Positions 30,967 through 36,656 of a stretch of 64,000 nt of DNA are shown here, one piece after another. The notes under the pieces are model-generated. The model worked only from the letters and a program-made list of their open reading frames with translations, was not told where the DNA came from and did not search any database. This DNA comes from an uncultured Rhodobiaceae bacterium. Lineage in GTDB: Bacteria; Pseudomonadota; Alphaproteobacteria; RS24. The stretch is taken from assembly GCA_937907245.1 (NCBI GenBank), contig CALCUM010000002.1, forward strand, positions 186,001 to 250,000. Reading direction: 5' to 3'. The translations under genes were made by a program, and so were the position numbers. Numbering within the stretch: position 1 is the first letter of the stretch; every line of letters starts with the position of its first letter.

Positions 30967-31422
30967 ATGAACGTAAGAGATATTTCAATTGGCGAACTGG
31001 CAGAAAGAGCTGGTTGCACTGTCCAGATCATTCGGCACTACGAGAAAATCGGTCTGTTGCCGGATACGAGGCGCACCAGCGGCAATCGGCGCATCTATTC
31101 AGAAGATCAGGCCTCGAGGCTGATCTTTATCCGTCACAGCCGGGAGCTGGGTTTCAGTCTGGACGATATTCGCCAATTGCTGTCGTTTTCGGATCAGCCC
31201 GAACAGTCGTGTGAACAAGTGGACGCCATCGCACGCGAGCACCTGCACGGTGTCCAGGAACGCTTGGGCCGCCTGCGCTCTATGGAACGGGAATTGAAGC
31301 GCATGGTCCGCGAGTGTGGTGGCGGGAAAGTTGCGGAATGCCGGATCATTGAGGTTCTGGCTGATCATTCGAATTGTTTGAACGAGAGACATCCCACGGC
31401 CAAATCACGGGGACCGCGATGA
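30967..31422 (+). CDS. MerR-family regulator of the CDF unit (CadR/PbrR-like)
   Basis: A 151-residue MerR-type activator. DNA-binding region ISIGELAERAGCTVQIIRHY, then IFIRHSRELGFSLDDIRQLL, dimer helix and the metal loop with C82, C117 and C125 (SCEQVD; ECGGGKVAEC), the three-Cys pattern of Cd/Pb/Zn sensors. ATG 30967 is preferred to the TTG at 30964 because GAGG stands at a good distance. It faces the CDF-dsb-lspA unit, which it most likely induces. The C-terminal 20 residues are polar and without known role. Confidence 0.85.
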   Translation: MNVRDISIGELAERAGCTVQIIRHYEKIGLLPDTRRTSGNRRIYSEDQASRLIFIRHSRELGFSLDDIRQLLSFSDQPEQSCEQVDAIAREHLHGVQERLGRLRSMERELKRMVRECGGGKVAECRIIEVLADHSNCLNERHPTAKSRGPR

Positions 31423-31533
31423 TATTACGAACCAACTACGCTATTTGCGATGTGCCCCTCAAATGACTAGGAACAACAAAAAGGGTTTTCCATTCCGTCA
31501 AGTCGTGCAGCTCCGCTGAGCAGTCGTTTCTTT

Positions 31534-32124
31534 TCACACCTGGCCTCCAATAACGAACTGATCGTATGTGTCGTGTTCTGTTGGTTCCTCCAAATCGCGG
31601 TCCCATTTTCCTGGAGCGTCATCAGGATATAGGAGAAGAGAGACGGTCATGCGGGTTTTATCGGGAAGTTCCGAGAATATGCTCATTTCCCGAACCTCTT
31701 CTTCCCCCAGCCAAATGCCTTTTGGGTGCAGAATTCCTGTTCGGTTGTCGATCAGCATATCCTGTTTTGCAGCTAAGGATGAAGCAGGCAGCGGGATGAT
31801 CTCTTGACGACCGCGATAGAATATTCCTGATTTGATGAGTGGCTCACTACTCCACGCCCAATCAATAAAGCCTTCCTTGCGCTTTACCTCCGCGCTAGTG
31901 CGATCTTGATCCTGGTATAGGTCAAGAAGCTCGCGACACTCTTCAATGGTAAAGCCAAACGCGCGGGATCGTCTTATAAATATTAGCTTTCGGACTGATG
32001 CATCATCGTAGGTGCGGTACCCGGTATCTGATCGTGATGGTGCGCTTACCAAACCGATATCTGCATAGTAGCGAACTGTTTTGACGGGCAAGCCAGCCGC
32101 CTTGGATGCAGCAGAAATGTTCAT
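31534..32124 (-). CDS. chimera of a CueR/HmrR-like DNA-binding domain and an unknown C-terminus
   Basis: A 196-residue open frame. The first ~81 residues are an ordinary copper-type MerR start: MNISAASKAAGLPVKTVRYY, DTGYRTYDD, IFIRRSRAFGFTIEECRELL, LYQDQDRTSAEVK. At about 31881 the family match stops, just where the dimerisation helix should follow, and is replaced by an unknown ~115-residue segment with RTGILHPKGIWLGEEEV and LLLYPDDAPGKWDRDL. The Cys loop is gone. The start is chosen for GGAGGATTTGC ahead of ATG. It could be a new repressor-like sensor or a dead fusion. It faces the CueR-type promoter at 32136. Confidence 0.7.
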   Translation of the reverse strand: MNISAASKAAGLPVKTVRYYADIGLVSAPSRSDTGYRTYDDASVRKLIFIRRSRAFGFTIEECRELLDLYQDQDRTSAEVKRKEGFIDWAWSSEPLIKSGIFYRGRQEIIPLPASSLAAKQDMLIDNRTGILHPKGIWLGEEEVREMSIFSELPDKTRMTVSLLLYPDDAPGKWDRDLEEPTEHDTYDQFVIGGQV

Positions 32125-32135
32125 GCAAATCCTCC

Positions 32136-32166
32136 TTGACCTTCCAGTTGCTGGGAAGACTAAATG
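32136..32166 (+). promoter_or_regulatory. CueR-type promoter (19-bp spacer)
   Basis: TTGACC (32136-32141) and TAAATG (32161-32166) are 19 bases apart. The spacer dyad CCTTCCAG-TTG-CTGGGAAG is close to the known CueR consensus for copA. It reads toward the glutaredoxin-MauE gene at 32220 and adjoins the divergent MerR chimera. Confidence 0.85.
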
Positions 32167-32219
32167 ATAGTCCAAATAGGTGCAACGACTTCGCAAAGAC
32201 CGATGAAAGGGTAAATGAA

Positions 32220-32969
32220 ATGCCAAGAAATAAGGCTACCAAAATAGCAACACTCCATCGCATGGTAATGTCGGATCGTATGTGCCCTCACGGTCTGAAA
32301 TCCAAGGATTTGCTGGAACGCGAGGGATACGAGGTGGAAGATCGCCATTTGACTAGCAGAGAAGAAGTGGATGCCTTCAAGACCAAGCATGGCCTTGCAA
32401 CGACCCCACAGACCTTTATCGACGGCGTTCGTATTGGGGGGTTCGATGATCTAAGAGAATATTTTGGCAAGCCCACTAAAGCCAGGGATACCCTGACCTA
32501 CACGCCTGTCATTATGTTGTTTTCGGTCGCGGCCTTCATGGCACTCGCCGTGACATGGGTCGCGCTTGGGACACCCTTCTCTGGACGAACTATCGAATGG
32601 TTTATCTCAATCTCCATGGTGCTGCTAGGGTTACAAAAGCTTCAGGATGTCGAACGCTTTGCGACCATGTTTCTCAATTATGACCTGCTGGCACAGCGAT
32701 GGGTGCGATATGGATACGTCTACCCCTTCGTAGAAACAGGGTCTGGATTACTAATGATGGCTGGCGTGCTGACTTGGCTCTCCGCTCCTGCGGCATTTCT
32801 TGTGGCTGGAATTGGGGCTGTCAGCGTGTTTAAGGCAGTCTATCTCGACAAGCGGGAACTTAAGTGTGCCTGTGTTGGGGGCGATAGTAAGGTGCCACTT
32901 GGGTTTATCTCACTGACCGAGAACCTCATGATGATTGGCATGGGTGTGTGGATGCTCTCAAATCTGTGA
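32220..32969 (+). CDS. glutaredoxin-MauE (DoxX-like) membrane fusion
   Basis: A 249-residue fusion. Residues 1-80 form a glutaredoxin-like domain: active region VMSDRMCPHGLKSKDLL with a single Cys (C22, CPHG), then ATTPQTFIDGVRIGG, the cis-Pro and glutathione-site region. Residues 90-249 hold four membrane helices of the MauE/DoxX redox-associated type with an external or cytosolic LKCACVGGDSKVPLG Cys pair. It may reduce or move thiols during copper stress. The start is ATG 32220 with AAAGG ahead. A CueR-type promoter precedes it. Confidence 0.82.
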   Translation: MPRNKATKIATLHRMVMSDRMCPHGLKSKDLLEREGYEVEDRHLTSREEVDAFKTKHGLATTPQTFIDGVRIGGFDDLREYFGKPTKARDTLTYTPVIMLFSVAAFMALAVTWVALGTPFSGRTIEWFISISMVLLGLQKLQDVERFATMFLNYDLLAQRWVRYGYVYPFVETGSGLLMMAGVLTWLSAPAAFLVAGIGAVSVFKAVYLDKRELKCACVGGDSKVPLGFISLTENLMMIGMGVWMLSNL

Positions 32970-32980
32970 TGTGAAAAGGA

Positions 32981-33011
32981 TTGACCCTCCACCTGCTGGA
33001 AGGTGTATGCT
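32981..33011 (+). promoter_or_regulatory. second CueR-type promoter (19-bp spacer)
   Basis: TTGACC (32981-32986) and TATGCT (33006-33011) lie 19 bases apart around CCTCCACC-TG-CTGGAAGG, again close to the CueR site consensus. It sits between the glutaredoxin-MauE gene and the cytochrome c gene, 30 bases before the latter start, so the cytochrome and copC have their own copper-responsive promoter. Confidence 0.85.
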
Positions 33012-33041
33012 TCTTCAACAACTTAAAACACGAGAGAATAC

Positions 33042-33476
33042 ATGAAACTTTTTTACGCCACAGCGATGGCACTAGTAGTTGGTGCGGCGAGTTACATGCT
33101 TTGGACAACATTCGAGCCAACTGTCAGTGCAGGCACAACTTCTGGCAGTGATGACACAGCATTGGTTAAAGTCATTCTGCCGGATAGTTTTTCGGATAAA
33201 GCGAAAGTCGGTCAAGTGGGCTTCAATGCAAAATGTGCGGCTTGTCACGGGGTCAACGCTGCGGGAAAAGACGGTGTTGCGCCCCCACTTGTTCACAAAA
33301 TCTATGAACCTAGCCATCACGGCGATGAAAGCTTTCAGCGGGCCGCAGCATTAGGCGTGCGTGCGCACCATTGGCCTTTCGGCAACATGCCTGCTGTTGA
33401 AGGTGTCACCCGTGGAGACGTCAAAATGATCACCGCTTACATACGCGAACTTCAAAGAGCCAATGGGATCAACTGA
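33042..33476 (+). CDS. class I c-type cytochrome
   Basis: A 144-residue exported protein with an N-terminal signal or anchor (ATAMALVVGAASYML), a heme site C65-A-A-C68-H69 (NAKCAACHGVNAAGKDG) and a probable distal Met in FGNMPAVEGV. It would accept or pass electrons in the periplasm. Because it follows a CueR-type promoter and precedes copC, it is tied to the copper response. Weak ribosome-binding site (GAGAG). Confidence 0.88.
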   Translation: MKLFYATAMALVVGAASYMLWTTFEPTVSAGTTSGSDDTALVKVILPDSFSDKAKVGQVGFNAKCAACHGVNAAGKDGVAPPLVHKIYEPSHHGDESFQRAAALGVRAHHWPFGNMPAVEGVTRGDVKMITAYIRELQRANGIN

Positions 33477-33495
33477 TCGCATGAAGGGACAAACG

Positions 33496-33837
33496 ATGAA
33501 ACATATCATGTTCACCGCGATGGTGAGTTTGTGGGCTACAAACGCCATTGCGCACTCACCGCTTGAGGCGACTGTACCAGCCAACGAGGCCACCGTCTCG
33601 AAAACGCCTTCAGAGATTGTTATGGATTTTAAGGGCGCCATTCGACTGACGCGGGTCAGCATGACCCAAGGCAATCAGCCGAGCGTCAGTCTCGATTAAG
33701 ATGCCTTTAGCGGGTTTGCATCTGACTACGCTATTCCTGTTCCGCCGATAGGAATGGGTAACTACCTAATCGAATGGCGTGGTCTTGGTGCGGATGGTCA
33801 TCCCTTAAAAGGGTCATTTAGCTTTACGGTTAAATAG
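33496..33837 (+). pseudogene. copC: copC-like gene broken by one in-frame stop
   Basis: A CopC/YobA-type copper-binding protein of 113 codons with a signal peptide (FTAMVSLWATNAIA) and mature start HSPLEATVPANEA, as in CopC where the N-terminal His binds Cu(II). TAA at 33697-33699 follows VSLD; the same frame then continues undisturbed with FASDYAIPVP, YLIEWRGLGADGHPLKG and ends at TAG 33835-33837. Only one base change is needed to make it whole. Either a recent nonsense mutation or a sequence error. Confidence 0.85.
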
Positions 33838-33971
33838 CAATGCTGGACCTCTGGGAATTGGCTCAGAGATGAAAGTATGGATGCCAACTAGCGCATAACA
33901 CACTTTTTAACACACCTAATTTATGTGCTTGTAAACAGCTGAATTTAAATAGGAAAAGTTTAAGCAGTTTT

Positions 33972-34016
33972 ATCATAATCCGCGTGTCGGGGGTTCAAGT
34001 CCCTCCTCCGCTACCA
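33972..34016 (+). tRNA. 3' half of elongator tRNA-Met (CAU), attachment-site remnant
   Basis: Starts at anticodon loop ATCATAA, then stem strand TCCGC, variable loop GTGTC, T-arm GGGGG-TTCAAGT-CCCTC, acceptor strand CTCCGCT and ACCA. The 5' strand GCGGA that should precede the loop is missing; TTTT is there instead. Like the fMet piece it is exactly 45 bases long and starts at the loop. It marks the right end of the acquired region. Confidence 0.82.
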
Positions 34017-34077
34017 ATTTTCAAAAAAAATTGATAGCTCCTTTGCGCAGACTATAAGCACTGTTAATTTATTAGCC

Positions 34078-34125
34078 TAGTGCGCCTTGTCCCTTTGGAG
34101 GCGCACTAACGCCAACAAGTTGGCG
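34078..34125. terminator. two tandem stem-loops after tRNA-Met
   Basis: TAGTGCGCCT (34078-34087) pairs with AGGCGCACTA (34099-34108), 10 bp. CGCCAAC (34110-34116) pairs with GTTGGCG (34119-34125), and GTGCTTTT follows. Together they make a likely terminator for the tRNA transcript that once crossed this site. Confidence 0.6.
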
Positions 34126-34236
34126 AGTGCTTTTAGCGTCCGCTACCCATTCGCGTCTGCACTCCATTCTCCTAGGCAAATTTGATAAAGCCGTGCTATG
34201 TGCCATGACGTATTTTGAGGGCAGCCTAGAAGAGCG

Positions 34237-34893
34237 ATGAAACCACTATTGAAAATTATGGCCCTGTTGGCGCTCGTCTTTAGCAGCACGTTCCTTGTCC
34301 TGAATGCATCTGGCGTGCTTAGTGTAGCTAAAATCGAGACTTGGTTGCTGGCGGCGAAAACAGCCGATCCAATTCTTGTGGGCGTCCTTGTGGCGGGGTT
34401 GCTGTTTGCGGATTTGATTTTCACCGTCCCGACTTTGGCGACGCTTTTGCTGGCGGGCTATTTTATCGGCGCAGGTTTCGCGGCCCTGGCTGGGGCGCTC
34501 GGCCTCATGGCCGCTGGCATATGTGGGTATTGGATAAGCCGGCGGTATGGCGATAGGTTTGTCGTGCATATCGTCAAAGAGGAACAACAGCGAGAAGCCG
34601 CGGCTGAAACATTTCGCCGCCATGGGCCGGTGATTATTTTACTGTCTCGCGCCATGCCCGTTTTGCCGGAAGTTTCGGCCTGTATGGCGGGGCTGACACG
34701 GATGAATTTTCTAACTTTCCTCGGCCTCTGGTCGATTAATGTCATCCCCTATTGTATAATTGTCGCTTACGCGGGCTCTATCAGCTCTCTAGATGACCCA
34801 ACGCCTGCCATACTCACGGCTGTCGGCTTGTCGGTATTCTTCTGGTCGAGCTGGGCAATTTTTAACCGGCGATATAAAAACCCGAGCCGGTAA
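34237..34893 (+). CDS. TVP38/TMEM64-family membrane protein
   Basis: A 218-residue inner-membrane protein with about five to six helices. The SNARE-associated/VTT core shows as FTVPTLATLLLAGYFIGAGF, then CGYWISRRYGDR and the RAMPVLPEVSACMAGLTRM segment typical of TVP38. Such proteins act in lipid scrambling or membrane homeostasis; the substrate is unknown. First gene of the core-like flank. No strong ribosome-binding site; an AGAAGAGCG stretch lies ahead. Confidence 0.82.
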   Translation: MKPLLKIMALLALVFSSTFLVLNASGVLSVAKIETWLLAAKTADPILVGVLVAGLLFADLIFTVPTLATLLLAGYFIGAGFAALAGALGLMAAGICGYWISRRYGDRFVVHIVKEEQQREAAAETFRRHGPVIILLSRAMPVLPEVSACMAGLTRMNFLTFLGLWSINVIPYCIIVAYAGSISSLDDPTPAILTAVGLSVFFWSSWAIFNRRYKNPSR

Positions 34894-34947
34894 TCCCTCG
34901 CCACGCAGGCCGCGTGGCCGATACGAAAAAGATCGTCACCTATTGGG

Positions 34948-35193
34948 TCAATCCGAAGTGAATAGCTCGTCGGGGTCTTGTGGGCTGGGTTTGGGACGCA
35001 ATTTTTGCGTATGTTTGGCCGCGCGACCCGACACGCGTTTGCGCCACATACGAAAGCTAGAGGCTTTCATATGGCGGCGCATTAGCTGAATGACTTGGGC
35101 TTCAGACAGGCCATATTCGCGTTCAATCATGTCAAAAGCCGTGAGGTCATCCCACGCCATCGCTACGATTTCTGATATTTGGGCTTCTTCCAT
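34948..35193 (-). CDS. TIGR03643/DUF2805 small protein
   Basis: An 81-residue cytosolic protein of the TIGR03643 family: ISEIVAMAWDDLTAFDMIE, GLSEAQVIQLMRR, KASSFRMWRKRVSGRAAKH, a helix-turn-helix-like core with a basic end. Function unknown. RBS-like GGGG lies ahead of the ATG. Convergent with the TVP38 gene; a 7-bp hairpin (GCCACGC / GCGTGGC, 34900-34918) lies between them. Confidence 0.82.
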   Translation of the reverse strand: MEEAQISEIVAMAWDDLTAFDMIEREYGLSEAQVIQLMRRHMKASSFRMWRKRVSGRAAKHTQKLRPKPSPQDPDELFTSD

Positions 35194-35309
35194 ACCCCTT
35201 ACATAGGTCTCGATTGGGGCTTGTCCATAGAGCCACGCAAAACGAATTTTGTCGCGCGTTGGCGCGCCAAGGTTTAGGTTGAAACCTTACGCCTAGAGAG
35301 GGACAAACC

Positions 35310-36653
35310 ATGAGCCGCATATCGACACAAAGACTGAGCTGGGGACAGAAAATCGGCTATGGCAGCGGTGATTTTGCGTTCAATCTCTATTGGCAGGGCA
35401 TTAGCCTCTATCTGTTTTATTTTTATACCGATGTTTTGGGGCTGCCCAATGCCATGGCAGGGCTCATCTATGCGATTGGATCTTTATGGGATGCGATTAC
35501 CGACCCGGCCATGGGCTATGTGGCAGAGCGCACTCGCACGCGTTGGGGGCGCTACCGCCCGTATTTATTGTTCACGCCTATTCCTTTGGGGCTCAGCTAT
35601 ATGCTGCTGTTTTGGCATCCGGGCGAGGTATCCATTGCTATGCTGGCGGTGATGGCGTTAACGGGGCAATTTGCTTTCCGACTGGTTTTCACCATGGCCT
35701 CGACGCCTTACTCGTCTTTAATGGCGCGGATGACCCAAAACTCAGAGGACCGAGCGGGCATGGCCGGCGCGCGCATGGTATTTGCCTATCTCGGTGGCTT
35801 TAGCGTGGTGGTTTTGGCGGGTATTTTGCTAGAGCGCGCGGATACGGATGCGCAGGCCTTTATGTATCTGGCTATGATATCGGGCGGACTGGCGTCATTG
35901 GTTTTATGGCTATGCTTCTGGTTGTGCCGCGAACCCACAGAAGCCCCAGATGCGCCTGCGGCTCTTAGTTTGAAGAAAACTTTTTCAGGCATGGCGCAAA
36001 ATACGCCATTTATCATTGTGTTCGCCTCCATATTGCTAATGGTTTTGGGCACCACAGTGATTGGCAAAACCTTGCTTTATTACTTCGAATATCAATTGGG
36101 CGATCGCGATGCGGGCTCTACGGCCTTAATGGCTTTTGCCGCCACGGGTCTTTTGGTCATTCCTTTCTGGACATACCTCACGCTGAAAACATCGAAGCGC
36201 TTTGTCTGGATGGCTGGCAGTGCTTGCGCTGGTCTGGCCTTGGTCGCTTTCTTGTTCAACCCCGCCACGTCTGCCGCCATGGTGACGTGGAATTATGTCG
36301 CCATCGGCTTTGGCACGGGAGCTTTTGCCGTTACCTTCTGGGGCATGTTGCCAGACACGGTAGAGTATGGGGAATGGAAAACTGGCGACCGCGTGGAAGC
36401 GATGATTTTCGGCTTTATCACATTTGCCCAAAAAGCGGCCGTAGCCCTAAGCGCGGTTATTCTGGGGCTTTTGCTAGATTTCATCGGCTACCAAGCGGGC
36501 GGCGCGCAAAGCGCACAAACCTTGGATGGCTTGCGCTATATCATCGTCGGCGTGCCACTATTTGGTATTTTGGCCTCGGTGGCGTGCATGTATTACTACC
36601 CGCTATCGCCAAAACGCCATGCCGATATTGTGGCCGAATTGGCCGCCCGCTAG
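35310..36653 (+). CDS. GPH-family sugar:cation symporter (MelB-like MFS)
   Basis: A 447-residue transporter with 12 predicted membrane helices. GYGSGDFAFNLYWQGISLY and the helix 2-3 loop DAITDPAMGYVAERTRTRWG (a MelB-type signature) place it in the glycoside-pentoside-hexuronide:cation group. PDTVEYGEWKTGDR is also typical. The substrate, a sugar or similar small metabolite, is unknown. It ends 3 bases from the convergent PHP hydrolase gene. Confidence 0.88.
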   Translation: MSRISTQRLSWGQKIGYGSGDFAFNLYWQGISLYLFYFYTDVLGLPNAMAGLIYAIGSLWDAITDPAMGYVAERTRTRWGRYRPYLLFTPIPLGLSYMLLFWHPGEVSIAMLAVMALTGQFAFRLVFTMASTPYSSLMARMTQNSEDRAGMAGARMVFAYLGGFSVVVLAGILLERADTDAQAFMYLAMISGGLASLVLWLCFWLCREPTEAPDAPAALSLKKTFSGMAQNTPFIIVFASILLMVLGTTVIGKTLLYYFEYQLGDRDAGSTALMAFAATGLLVIPFWTYLTLKTSKRFVWMAGSACAGLALVAFLFNPATSAAMVTWNYVAIGFGTGAFAVTFWGMLPDTVEYGEWKTGDRVEAMIFGFITFAQKAAVALSAVILGLLLDFIGYQAGGAQSAQTLDGLRYIIVGVPLFGILASVACMYYYPLSPKRHADIVAELAAR

Positions 36654-36656
36654 AGG

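Larger units (their letters stand above)
33838..34236. other. island end and flank without protein genes
   Basis: This stretch holds the tRNA-Met 3' half (33972-34016) and two tandem hairpins (34078-34125). The rest, 33838-33971 and 34126-34236, is AT-rich to neutral DNA in which no coding sequence was recognised. The tRNA piece marks the border to core-like DNA. Confidence 0.6.

Noticed and set aside
27828-34016. Complete tRNA genes at the two CAU sites
   Set aside because: The 5' D-arm halves and 5' anticodon strands are absent, so neither can fold into a full tRNA.
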